A stretch of 64,000 bases of DNA from Lachnospiraceae bacterium UBA3692 (GTDB lineage Bacteria > Bacillota > Clostridia > Lachnospirales > Lachnospiraceae), in NCBI GenBank assembly GCA_002372815.1, contig DFIR01000012.1, forward strand, positions 32,182-96,181, written 5' to 3'. The number at the start of each line of letters is the position of its first letter. Within the stretch, counting starts at the first letter, position 1. Below are positions 1 through 7,634 of the stretch, in pieces. The notes below the pieces were generated by a model, which did no database searches, was not told where the DNA came from, and worked only from the letters and a program-made list of their open reading frames with translations. The translations under genes and the position numbers were made by a program.

Positions 1-21
1 CAGAGAACCGTCCCCTGTGCG
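1..21 (-). repeat. REP-like hairpin repeat, partial copy at window edge
   Basis: Contains the complement of the GGGACGGTTCT core (AGAACCGTCCCC) with a TGTGCG flank, so it is the stem-variant form. It lies inside the open reading frame of the first gene. Confidence 0.75.
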
Positions 22-1558
22 AGCCGCCCCTGTGCGAACCACGAAAATCATTGCCGCAGTTGTTGTTGCGGCTGTGATCCTGATTGCAGCGCTGGCTGGT
101 GCGGTGTACGGGATCACGCCGGCGCAGCGGGCGAGACGGCAGGTCGCGCTCGGTGACCGGTATCTGGAAGAGATGGATTATGAGCGCGCGATCGCGGCTT
201 ATGAAAGAGCCGTCTCCATCGATCCGACCTATACGGCTGCCTATGAGGGGTGGCATACTTCTGTGGAATCCTACGCCACGACGGTCAGTCCGGAGGGGAC
301 GACGGAGGCCAGGGAGCAGGCGCGGAAAGTTGCCGACGAATATGAGAAGCTGGAGAAGGCGCTGCGCAGCGGCAGAGACCGGGATATCGACACCGGTATT
401 CCGGAGAAAGAGCAGGAGGATATCTCCAGAAAGCGCGAGGCGTACGACCGCTATGCCGACGGCGGAGACCCTGAGTGGGAGAATGGAGACAGTGACGGCG
501 CGGGAGCAGATGGAGAAGGCGGCGAGCCGGGGACCGACGGCTCGGACGGCTCAGACGGCGCGGACGGAGAGGACGCCGCACAGAAGATCGACTACACGCC
601 TTACCAGGAAATCCTGGATAAGTACCAGGAAGGCAGCCGGAAGTATGCGGGAGACAGCAATGCCGCTCTGACAGCATATATGGAGAATGCGGATCCGATG
701 CTGAATGCTTTTGCGTTTTATGCGGCGTCGTATGACATGAGTCTCGTATATGCACTGTATGACATCGACGGGAACGGCATTCGTGAGCTGCTGATCGGTG
801 GACTCAGCAGGGGGGTGGAGCCGGAAGATCCTGATTTGTCAGCGACTCTTTTTGCAATCAGTACGTTGGACAGGAGCGGGACGGTCTATCCTGTGAGCCG
901 GGACACCACCGAGCGCATGGTGATGACGATCTATGAGGACGGGACGATCTATATTTATGGATCGAGTGGCGCCGGGTCGGGCGAAGCGGAATTCTACCGG
1001 TTCGAGGAGGAAGGCGAAGAGGCCGGCCTGGCGATCTACCTGGCGGATGAGGTCGAGGTGGATTATGAGAGAGACCCGATCAACGCCTATTTCCACGGCG
1101 ATGAGCGGATGAATGACGAGGAGTTCCGTGCCCGCTTCACAGATCGGCCGGAGATCAAGGCGACCTGGAAATATCTGGAGACGCCGGTCACCGAGTATGT
1201 GGAGACGGTCTTCGGGACGGAAGAGGGCCTGGAGGCCGGCGGGGATGTGGACGAGGCTGTCTGGAAAAAGGCCTACCGGGAGCACCTGGAGGCCGACCGG
1301 GACCTGAGCGATCAACTCAGCCGGTGCGGGATGTTCTACGCGGACGGCGACCGGGTCCCGGAGCTCGTCATCTACTATGGCTACGAATATATGGGGACCG
1401 CTGTCCTGTCTTATCAGAATGGACGTGTGGAGACATATATTTTCGATCGGTACGGAGGGACCCCGTTGTTTTCACCTGGGGAGAGGACAAGTGCACGGAA
1501 GAAGAATACTGGAATTCGCTGCGGGCACTGTTTCCGGCCAACAAAAACGCGCCGATAG
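2..1558 (+). CDS. TPR membrane protein, 5' partial, with apparent 3' frameshift
   Basis: The frame is open to the left window edge, so the gene starts outside. It encodes one membrane segment (IIAAVVVAAVILIAALAGAVYG), a TPR-like unit (GDRYLEEMDYERAIAAYERA, then VSIDPTYTAAYEG), an acidic Gly/Asp-rich linker and a roughly 300-residue C-terminal region containing two short DxDGDxxxELxI-like segments (ALYDIDGNGIRELLIGG and FYADGDRVPELVIYYG). The TM-TPR part closely resembles the protein at 54210-55979, which adds an N-terminal zinc ribbon. The ribbon of this gene is presumably upstream of the window. After YIFDRYGG (about nt 1457) the frame gives an Arg/Lys-rich tail, while the -1 frame continues sensibly (VFTWGEDKCTEEEYWNSLRA) to a stop at 1605, so a one-base deletion between about 1457 and 1475 is likely. 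A hairpin-repeat copy overlaps the first bases. Probably an extracytoplasmic sensor or scaffold; function unknown. Confidence 0.7.
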   Translation, partial: REPSPVRAAPVRTTKIIAAVVVAAVILIAALAGAVYGITPAQRARRQVALGDRYLEEMDYERAIAAYERAVSIDPTYTAAYEGWHTSVESYATTVSPEGTTEAREQARKVADEYEKLEKALRSGRDRDIDTGIPEKEQEDISRKREAYDRYADGGDPEWENGDSDGAGADGEGGEPGTDGSDGSDGADGEDAAQKIDYTPYQEILDKYQEGSRKYAGDSNAALTAYMENADPMLNAFAFYAASYDMSLVYALYDIDGNGIRELLIGGLSRGVEPEDPDLSATLFAISTLDRSGTVYPVSRDTTERMVMTIYEDGTIYIYGSSGAGSGEAEFYRFEEEGEEAGLAIYLADEVEVDYERDPINAYFHGDERMNDEEFRARFTDRPEIKATWKYLETPVTEYVETVFGTEEGLEAGGDVDEAVWKKAYREHLEADRDLSDQLSRCGMFYADGDRVPELVIYYGYEYMGTAVLSYQNGRVETYIFDRYGGTPLFSPGERTSARKKNTGIRCGHCFRPTKTRR

Positions 1559-1666
1559 CGGATCATGACACGCCGCTTTCGGAATTTATGAAGGAACTGG
1601 AGTAAAGCAGCCATCAGCACGCGGCCGGATCTGCCGGCTGCGGAGCTTTCAGGAGGGACAGCAGGG

Positions 1667-2479
1667 ATGTCTTCTACCGGAAAATGTGAATACTGCGGCG
1701 GGACTGTGCGGTCGGATGAGAAGTATTGCCCTTCCTGCGGCGCCGCCAATCCCAATTATGTGGCGGATACGCCGCGCACGATCTTTCTGCCCAGGACGAT
1801 CGAAGAACTGAAGGAGTACTGCGCGGAGCGCGGGATGCCGCTGCTTCGGATGCGGTTCTTCATCGGGGACGATTACCGCGAACCGAAGGCCTTTGGAATC
1901 TATAAGGACGGGGATGATTACGTCGTCTATAAGAACAAAGCAAACGGCCAGAGGGCCGTCCGCTACCGGGGACCCGATGAAGCCCATGCGGTGGACGAGA
2001 TCTTCACGAAGCTTCTCGAGGAGTGCCACAACCGCGGGATCTATCCGGACGGGAAGCCGGAGGCGGGAAGCGGCGCGAGGGACGGGAACGGCGGCAACAG
2101 GCGCGGGAGCAAGCGCGCGAGCCGGCTCCTTCCGCTTTTCATCGCGCTCTGGGTGGCGGTGGCGGCCGTTGCGACGATCGGGTCTTTCGTCACCCACAGG
2201 AAAGACGGCTATTATCATTACAACAATTACGTCTATTATCACTACGGGAACGACTGGTACTACACCAGCGACTACGACGCAAACTGGTACGCGGTCGACG
2301 AGTTTCCTTATGAAAACTATGACGACTACTATGCCGGCGAGGACTACGACTCCGACTGGGGCGTAGGGGATTTCAAGGACTCCGCCGCCTGGGAGGAGAT
2401 CCAGGAATCCCATTCATCGAGCTCGTCGGATTACGACAGCTGGGACAGCTCGGATACGGACTGGGACTCCGACTGGTGA
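1667..2479 (+). CDS. Zinc-ribbon, single-TM protein with Tyr/Asp-rich tail
   Basis: 270 residues. An N-terminal zinc ribbon (CEYCGGTVRSDEKYCPSCG, residues 7-25) is followed by a compact alpha/beta region (LPRTIEELKEYCAERGMPLL ... FGIYKDGDDYVVYKNKANGQ, about 40-125). One membrane segment follows (LLPLFIALWVAVAAVATIG, about 148-166). The tail is very rich in Tyr, Asp and Ser (YYHYNNYVYYHYGNDWYY ... DSDW), typical of low-complexity extracytoplasmic tails. The ATG at 1667 has an AGGAGGGA site about 8 nt upstream. It lies about 60 nt after the preceding TPR gene, so co-transcription is plausible. Function unknown; the architecture matches several zinc-ribbon/TM proteins of the 33-56 kb locus. Confidence 0.8.
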   Translation: MSSTGKCEYCGGTVRSDEKYCPSCGAANPNYVADTPRTIFLPRTIEELKEYCAERGMPLLRMRFFIGDDYREPKAFGIYKDGDDYVVYKNKANGQRAVRYRGPDEAHAVDEIFTKLLEECHNRGIYPDGKPEAGSGARDGNGGNRRGSKRASRLLPLFIALWVAVAAVATIGSFVTHRKDGYYHYNNYVYYHYGNDWYYTSDYDANWYAVDEFPYENYDDYYAGEDYDSDWGVGDFKDSAAWEEIQESHSSSSSDYDSWDSSDTDWDSDW

Positions 2480-2490
2480 GAGGAGACAAT

Positions 2491-3063
2491 ATGTCTGTCG
2501 CATTTATACAAGAAGCTGACTTTCAGATACTCGACTGGATCCGCCGGTACCTTCGCTGTGATGCTCTGGACTGGCTGATGCCGAAGATCTCCTTTCTGGG
2601 CAATGCGGGAATACTGTGGATCATCCTCGCCGTGGCGCTCCTGTGTACCAAAAAGTACCGGGAGCGGGGACTCTCGCTGGCGTACGGCCTGATCGCGCAG
2701 CTGCTGATCTGCAACCTGTTTCTGAAGAATCTCATTGCCCGGCCGCGGCCATGCTGGATCCGGCCGGAGATCGTGCTGCTCGTGAAGGTGCCGCAGGATT
2801 ATTCCTTTCCTTCCGGGCATTCGATGGTGAGTTTTATCGCGGCGACGGTCCTGTGGCATTATGACCGGCGATGGGGAGCTGCCGCGTATGTCCTGGCGGT
2901 GCTGATCGGATTCTCCCGACTGTATTTATATGTACATTTCCCGACGGATGTGCTGTGCGGGGCGGTGCTGGGGATCCTGGTCGGCGCGGCGGTGATGTAT
3001 GTGGTGAGGCGCCGGGGGGCTGCCCATGAGTCGGACGGAGACTTGCCGCCCGCGAAAGCTTGA
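2491..3063 (+). CDS. PAP2-family membrane phosphatase
   Basis: Membrane lipid phosphatase of the PAP2/undecaprenyl-diphosphatase type, about 190 residues. The three catalytic motifs are visible: KNLIARPRP (KxxxxxxRP), SFPSGH (PSGH) and SRLYLYVHFPTDVLCG (SRxxxxxHxxxD). Several hydrophobic segments surround them (ILWIILAVALLC, AAYVLAVLIGFSRLYLY, AVLGILVGAAVMYVV). The ATG at 2491 is preferred over GTG 2476 because GAGGAG sits just upstream of it. Substrate cannot be assigned from sequence; family members dephosphorylate undecaprenyl-PP or phosphatidic/phosphatidylglycerol phosphates. The last residues (DGDLPPAKA) are encoded by the first unit of a tandem repeat, so the native C-terminus may have been replaced. 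Confidence 0.88.
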   Translation: MSVAFIQEADFQILDWIRRYLRCDALDWLMPKISFLGNAGILWIILAVALLCTKKYRERGLSLAYGLIAQLLICNLFLKNLIARPRPCWIRPEIVLLVKVPQDYSFPSGHSMVSFIAATVLWHYDRRWGAAAYVLAVLIGFSRLYLYVHFPTDVLCGAVLGILVGAAVMYVVRRRGAAHESDGDLPPAKA

Positions 3064-3121
3064 GGGGGACTTGCCACCCGCGAAAGCCGGGGGTGACTTG
3101 CCACCCGCGAAAGCCGGAGGG
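3040..3121 (+). repeat. 27-28 bp tandem repeat, three units
   Basis: Three near-identical units beginning GACTTGCC at 3040, 3068 and 3095, each with an ACCCGCGAAAGC-type middle and a G-rich end. The first unit supplies the 3' end and stop of the PAP2 gene; the other two are intergenic. Confidence 0.85.
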
Positions 3122-3333
3122 GGGAATTGCACTGCCTGTGGCCGGTTGCGGGAGCAGGTAGTGGGTTTTCATTTTTCCTTCTTTGAAAGTACACTATTTC
3201 TAAGAAATGTCAGAAATACAAGTGCATTATCATCACAGGCGGCGCCGGGAGAGCGATCCGGATCTATTTCATAAGAAATGCCGGACTGGTATAATGGGTG
3301 ATAGGAAGCGTCAGTAATAAAAGGGAGAGCAAA

Positions 3334-4620
3334 ATGGACAACGGAAGACAGTTCAGTTTCAGGACACTCATAGCAGCGGTCTGCATCGCGGCGGTGGTCG
3401 GAGGCTTCGCCGGAGCGGGAATCGCGCAGGGGCGTGCGCAGGGGAACGGCGGGAGCGCCGGGAGTGCGCCGGAGGCGCAGGAAGCGACTGCCGGGCAGGC
3501 AGGACAGGAGACCCAGGACGCGACGGCTGAGCAGGCTGGTCAGGAGGCCCAGGCGGCGCAGGACGCGACAGCCGCGCAGGCGGGCCAGGCCGCGCCGGCC
3601 TCCCAGATCACTCAGGAAGAGCTGCAGATGCTGAACCGGGCGGGCATTGCGAAGATGGATATCTGGGACAGTCCGGTCTATGTGATCGGGCATCGGAGCC
3701 CGGATTCGGACACGGTGTGCAGTGCCATCGCGTACGCGCAGCTGCTGACGAAGCTGGGATATCCCGCGGAGGCGAGGATCACGGAGGCGGTCAACCGGGA
3801 GACGGCGTATATCCTGCAGGAAGCAGGGGTGGAGGCGCCGAAGGTGCTGGAAGATGCGGCGGGGGCGTCGATTTTTCTCATGGATCACAGTGAGTATGCG
3901 CAGGCGGCCGAAGGCATGAAGGATGCGCATATCGTCGGCATCCTGGACCATCACGGGGTCGGGAGCGTCACGACCGGGCACCAGGTGGTCTATGAGGCGA
4001 GGCCCATCGGGGCCACGGCGACGATCGTCTGGCTGGACTATATGAATTACGGCGTGGAGATCGATCCGACGACCGCGCATCTCATGCTAGGCGCGGTGCT
4101 CTCGGATACGGATAACCTGAGAGGATCGACGACGACCGACGCGGACCGCCGGGCGGTGACGACGCTTGCCGATATTGCCGGGGTCTCGGATGTGCAGGCT
4201 TTCTACCTCGGGCTTCACGCGGAGAAGCTCTCTTATGAGGGGATGACTGCGGAGGAGATCCTTTTCTCGGATTATAAGGAATATGAGGCGAGCGGTGTGA
4301 AGTTCGGGATCGGGCTGGTCAATGCCATCGATGAGGAGACGGCAGCCCGGCTCGCGGGAGAGATGAAGGAAGCGCTGGCGGCGAATATCGGCGCCGGAGG
4401 CACGGACCTGCTCTATGCGTCCGTAGGCATGCGCGAAAACGGCCAGAAAATCGACTATATCGTCCCCGCGGACGAGGCGTCGAGGCAGATGATCGAGGAT
4501 GCTTTTCCGAATTATGACGAGTATGACGGGACGGCGTTCATTTTCCGGACCGGGCTGGGGCGGAAGACCAAGTTCGTGCCGGGGCTGACGGATTATCTGG
4601 CGGCGCATCCGCATGAGTGA
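3334..4620 (+). CDS. Membrane-anchored DHH/DHHA2 phosphoesterase (Mn-pyrophosphatase-like)
   Basis: About 428 residues from ATG 3334 (GGGAGAG upstream; the upstream in-frame ATG at 3298 lacks a site). The N-terminus is a signal-anchor (FRTLIAAVCIAAVVGGFAGAGIA) followed by an Ala/Gln/Gly-rich stalk of about 70 residues. The rest is a family II inorganic pyrophosphatase-like domain: metal motif GHRSPDSD, MDHSE, ILDHHGVG (DHH) and LSDTDN, then a DHHA2 region (DEASRQMIEDAF, RTGLGRKTKFVPGL). Known family II enzymes hydrolyse cytosolic pyrophosphate with Mn2+. Here the anchor suggests the domain is outside the membrane, which is unusual. Pyrophosphatase activity is likely from the motifs, but the physiological substrate is open. 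Confidence 0.85.
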   Translation: MDNGRQFSFRTLIAAVCIAAVVGGFAGAGIAQGRAQGNGGSAGSAPEAQEATAGQAGQETQDATAEQAGQEAQAAQDATAAQAGQAAPASQITQEELQMLNRAGIAKMDIWDSPVYVIGHRSPDSDTVCSAIAYAQLLTKLGYPAEARITEAVNRETAYILQEAGVEAPKVLEDAAGASIFLMDHSEYAQAAEGMKDAHIVGILDHHGVGSVTTGHQVVYEARPIGATATIVWLDYMNYGVEIDPTTAHLMLGAVLSDTDNLRGSTTTDADRRAVTTLADIAGVSDVQAFYLGLHAEKLSYEGMTAEEILFSDYKEYEASGVKFGIGLVNAIDEETAARLAGEMKEALAANIGAGGTDLLYASVGMRENGQKIDYIVPADEASRQMIEDAFPNYDEYDGTAFIFRTGLGRKTKFVPGLTDYLAAHPHE

Positions 4621-4691
4621 GGGGACGGCGGTTCCATATGCTGCCCGGGAATCCGTATTTCGGGCGGGCATTAAAGAAGCTGATATAGTAA

Positions 4692-4731
4692 GAGGGGGTG
4701 CCGCGCAAGCGGCACCCCCTCGGTATTTTTA
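4692..4731. terminator. Bidirectional terminator between convergent genes
   Basis: Perfect 13-bp stem GAGGGGGTGCCGC / GCGGCACCCCCTC with GCAA loop, followed on the plus strand by GGTATTTTT. Placed between the DHH gene (+) and the FAD oxidase (-), which converge. Confidence 0.93.
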
Positions 4732-4760
4732 TCTGCGTGATGTGAGAGATTTTTTTCCGA

Positions 4761-6209
4761 TCAAAGCGAATCCAGAGGCATGAGGGTGCCGGGATTCATG
4801 ATGTGGTTGGGATCCAGGGCGTTCTTGATGCGTCTCATGACTTCGTAGGAGGTGCCGTGCTCGATCGGGCAGAGGAAGGCGCGGCCTTTGCCGATGCCGT
4901 GGTGGTGCTCGATCGTGCCGCTCTTATAGCGGAGCGCGATGCGGTCGACGTCCTCGAAGAACTTCGCGACGATGTTGGAGGCCTCCATGGGATCGTCGAT
5001 CCGGAACTCGTAGACGAAGTAGATGTTGGCACCGTTGTGATAGCAGTGGGAGACGTGACCGCCCAGAAGGGTCTGGTTCTCGTACTTGCCGGGCAGCTCG
5101 GTGTTGACATCCTTGTAGATGGCCTTGAGGTCCGCCCAGTTGCCGGCGATGGTGATGGCGCCGTAGGAGAGCTTCGTCTCGCGGTAGGCCTTGGAGGTCG
5201 TCTCGAGGTCCGCCATCGAGCAGAGGTCGTCGACGTGCTCCAGCCAGTGGTCGATGGCTTCGGTGCCGATCTGGTGCGCGCCGTGTTTGGCCGCGATCTT
5301 GTCGATGGCGTCGCCTGTCACCTTCTGCACGGCTTCGGGGCCGTCGTTGACGAAGAACATGTAGGCTTCGCCGTCTTCGAGCTCGACGGTGCCGTAGTTG
5401 TGGTCGTAGTCGGGCTTGTCATAGAGGCGGGTGACGGCGGGCTTGTAGCCTTCGGTCATGATCTCGCGGATCGCTTCGATGCCCTCGAGATAGGAAGGCA
5501 TGATGTAGGCGCCTTTCCAGAGATCTGCGTGCGGGCGATACTTGAAGAGCTTGATGTAGGCCTTGGTGATGAAGCCCATGACGCCCTCAGCGCCCATAAA
5601 GATGTTCTTCAGGTCGGGGCCGACGGCGCGGCGGGGGACGGGACGGATCTCACAGACGGTGCCGTCCGCCAGGACGACTTCCAGGCCCACCAGCATGTCT
5701 TCGATCGCGCCGAAGTAGGTGGAAAACTGGCCCATGGAGCGAGTGGAGACCAGGCCGCCGTACTGGGCGAGCGGGAAGCTCTGCGGGAAGTGACCGGTGG
5801 TCATGCCCATCGGGCGCACGATCTCTTCGAGTCTGGCGATCGGCATGCCGCAGCCGACGCAGGCCGCCATGTTGTACTCGTCTATCTCGTAGCTGTCCAT
5901 GCCGGCGCCGTCGAGGACGATGGAGTTGTCATCGATCGGGACGAGCGAGGACTCCTGGCTGCGGGAACCGCCGGTGCGGGCCAGGATGTTGATGCCATTC
6001 TCATTGCAGTACTTCAGAACTTTGGAGACGTCTTCTGTGGAGGTCACTTTGACGACTGCTTTGGCGGGATGGGGGTAGACATATCCGAACGCGCGCTCGA
6101 AGCTGAACTCCATTCCCATGGAGCCGGTGATCGCCTCTTCGGTGGTGAGGACTTTGTCCTGTCCGATCAGCGCAGACAGGTCTTTGACAGTTGTTTCAGG
6201 GTTGAACAT
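4761..6209 (-). CDS. FAD-binding oxidoreductase, GlcD/AGPS-like
   Basis: 482 residues from the ATG at 6209, which has a textbook AGGAGGTGCC just upstream. The N-terminal part is a PCMH-type FAD-binding domain (AKAVVKVTSTEDVSKVLKYC, then ARTGGSRSQESSLVPIDDNS, GHFPQSFPLAQYGGLVSTRS, GAIEDMLVGLEVVLADGT). The C-terminal FAD-oxidase domain ends with the characteristic HHHGIGKGRAF and NALDPNHIMNPGTL segments. This family includes glycolate/lactate oxidase subunits and alkyl-dihydroxyacetonephosphate synthase. The HHHG motif near the end resembles the AGPS and lactate-dehydrogenase-like members; the substrate cannot be named. It is monocistronic and flanked by a strong promoter with two palindromic operators, so it is probably inducible or repressible by a small-molecule-sensing regulator not encoded next to it. 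Confidence 0.88.
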   Translation of the reverse strand: MFNPETTVKDLSALIGQDKVLTTEEAITGSMGMEFSFERAFGYVYPHPAKAVVKVTSTEDVSKVLKYCNENGINILARTGGSRSQESSLVPIDDNSIVLDGAGMDSYEIDEYNMAACVGCGMPIARLEEIVRPMGMTTGHFPQSFPLAQYGGLVSTRSMGQFSTYFGAIEDMLVGLEVVLADGTVCEIRPVPRRAVGPDLKNIFMGAEGVMGFITKAYIKLFKYRPHADLWKGAYIMPSYLEGIEAIREIMTEGYKPAVTRLYDKPDYDHNYGTVELEDGEAYMFFVNDGPEAVQKVTGDAIDKIAAKHGAHQIGTEAIDHWLEHVDDLCSMADLETTSKAYRETKLSYGAITIAGNWADLKAIYKDVNTELPGKYENQTLLGGHVSHCYHNGANIYFVYEFRIDDPMEASNIVAKFFEDVDRIALRYKSGTIEHHHGIGKGRAFLCPIEHGTSYEVMRRIKNALDPNHIMNPGTLMPLDSL

Positions 6210-6235
6210 AGGCACCTCCTTATTGTGATGTAATG

Positions 6236-6249
6236 TACAATTTATTGTA
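6236..6249. promoter_or_regulatory. Operator candidate 1 (TACAAT-N2-ATTGTA)
   Basis: Inverted repeat TACAATTTATTGTA located downstream of the -10 box, in the likely 5' leader of the FAD oxidase transcript. The identical core recurs at 6303-6316. Confidence 0.7.
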
Positions 6250-6264
6250 TATTCTTTCGCATTT

Positions 6265-6293
6265 AATATATAACAAAAACGGGGAGATGACAA
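6265..6293 (-). promoter_or_regulatory. Promoter of the FAD oxidase gene
   Basis: On the minus strand TTGTCA (6293-6288), 17-bp spacer, TATATT (6270-6265). It lies between two palindromic operator candidates, about 55 nt upstream of the start codon. Confidence 0.75.
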
Positions 6294-6300
6294 TAGGGAA

Positions 6301-6318
6301 TATACAATTTATTGTATA
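6301..6318. promoter_or_regulatory. Operator candidate 2 (TATACAAT-N2-ATTGTATA)
   Basis: An 18-bp palindrome with the same core as the site at 6236-6249, placed just upstream of the -35 box. Two copies bracketing one promoter fit repression by looping or cooperative binding. Confidence 0.7.
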
Positions 6319-6341
6319 ATATTTTTAATTCGGAACAAAAA

Positions 6342-6440
6342 GCGCGCAGGGGACGGTTCTCTGCGCGCTTTTATATTATATAATAGAGCAGAGCGCGCGG
6401 AGAACCGTCCCCTGCGCGCGGTTGTCCCCTGCGCGCGGTT
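6342..6440. repeat. REP-like hairpin repeats, inverted pair plus fragment
   Basis: A forward copy (6342-6368, GCGCGCAG stem, GGGACGGTTCT loop, CTGCGCGC stem, then TTTT) and a reverse copy (6393-6419) are followed by a partial copy (about 6424-6438). They lie between the divergent FAD oxidase and XRE regulator genes. Confidence 0.9.
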
Positions 6441-6553
6441 GCAACCGGCGGTTGACAGATTGAAAAGCCTGATTGGTGGTACGCACCCGGCTGATTTTGT
6501 ACATTACAGGTGCAGCTTGAGTGCAGGACACGCGCAGATCAGGAGGAATGGAA

Positions 6554-7552
6554 ATGATTCTGGCAGACAAGATTATTGAGAACAGAAAGAAGAACGGATG
6601 GTCCCAGGAGGAACTGGCGGAGAAGCTCGGGGTATCGAGACAGTCGGTGTCGAAGTGGGAAAGCGCACAGGCAGTGCCGGATATGAAGAAGATCCTGATG
6701 CTGTCGGAGATCTTCGGTGTCACCACGGATTATCTGATGAAGGATGAGATCGAGGCGGTGGTGCCGGCGGAGGCGGCGCCCGTGGACGACGGCCTGGACG
6801 GCCTGGAGGAGACGGTCCGGAGGGTGTCTATGGAGGAGGCGAGTGCTTTCCTCGCTTACAATGAAAAAGCGGCCCGTAAGGTCGCTGCCGGGGTGGTGCT
6901 GTGCATACTGTCGCCGATCACGGTCATTGTGCTGGGGGGACTGGCGGAGATGGGCCGCATTCGCATGGAAGTGCCGACAGCAGAAGTGGCCGGGACGGTG
7001 GTCCTGCTGGTCATGGTGGCGATTGCGGTGGCTGGTTTCGTCAAAGTAGGTATGGATTCGGCGAAGTATGAGTTCCTTGAATCGGCGGATATCGACGCCG
7101 AGTACGGCGTGACCGGGATGGTCAGGGAGCGCCGGGACCGGTACGCGGAGCAGCACACCCGGCTGCTGATCATCGGGATCATGCTCTGTATCCTCAGCGC
7201 GGTGCCGCTGCTGATGACGGAACTGGCCGGGAGCGGCAATGGCACGGACCTGCTGTCTGTCGGAAGTCTGGTCGTTCTTCTGGTCATGTGCGCGGTCGGG
7301 ATCGGGATGATCGTGCTGACCTGCTGCAGGCAGGGCGGTTACGACAGGCTGCTGGAGGAAGGCGACTACACAAGGCTCAACAAGCGTGCCGGAAAGTACG
7401 ACGGCATCTTCTGGGCGATCGCAACTGCTGTGTATCTGGGCTGGAGCTTCGTCACGATGGACTGGAAGCTGACATGGATCGTCTGGCCGATCGCCGGTGT
7501 GCTCTATGCAGCTTACAGAGAAGTGATGAAAGCGATCATCAGGGGAAGGTGA
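6554..7552 (+). CDS. XRE-type regulator fused to polytopic membrane domain
   Basis: 332 residues from ATG 6554. The alternative ATG at 6548 is only one base from the AGGAGG at 6541-6546, while 6554 has a 7-nt spacing. The N-terminal helix-turn-helix (residues 1-60) is canonical: NRKKNGWSQEELAEKLGVSR, then QSVSKWESAQAVPDMKKILM. The remainder holds about six hydrophobic segments (VAAGVVLCILSPITVIVLGG, VVLLVMVAIAVAGFV, LLIIGIMLCILSAVPLLM and others). The layout is common in Clostridia, where such proteins are thought to couple envelope signals to transcription. Targets are unknown. It stands alone between two repeat clusters. Confidence 0.88.
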   Translation: MILADKIIENRKKNGWSQEELAEKLGVSRQSVSKWESAQAVPDMKKILMLSEIFGVTTDYLMKDEIEAVVPAEAAPVDDGLDGLEETVRRVSMEEASAFLAYNEKAARKVAAGVVLCILSPITVIVLGGLAEMGRIRMEVPTAEVAGTVVLLVMVAIAVAGFVKVGMDSAKYEFLESADIDAEYGVTGMVRERRDRYAEQHTRLLIIGIMLCILSAVPLLMTELAGSGNGTDLLSVGSLVVLLVMCAVGIGMIVLTCCRQGGYDRLLEEGDYTRLNKRAGKYDGIFWAIATAVYLGWSFVTMDWKLTWIVWPIAGVLYAAYREVMKAIIRGR

Positions 7553-7558
7553 CGTAAA

Positions 7559-7628
7559 GCGCGCAGGGGACGGTTCTCTGCGCGCTTTTAAAAACGAAAG
7601 AGCGCGCAGAGAACCGTCCCCTGCGCGC
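7559..7628. repeat. REP-like hairpin repeats, inverted pair
   Basis: Forward copy 7559-7585 followed by TTTT and reverse copy 7602-7628, between the convergent XRE regulator and kinase genes. Each copy is an 8-bp GC stem with an 11-nt loop and a short T run, so the pair could also terminate transcription in both directions. Confidence 0.92.
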
Positions 7629-7634
7629 TCTTCA

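Noticed and set aside
1455..1480. Programmed -1 frameshift in the first gene
   Set aside because: No X-XXY-YYZ slippery heptamer in the right frame and no strong hairpin after it; an indel is simpler.
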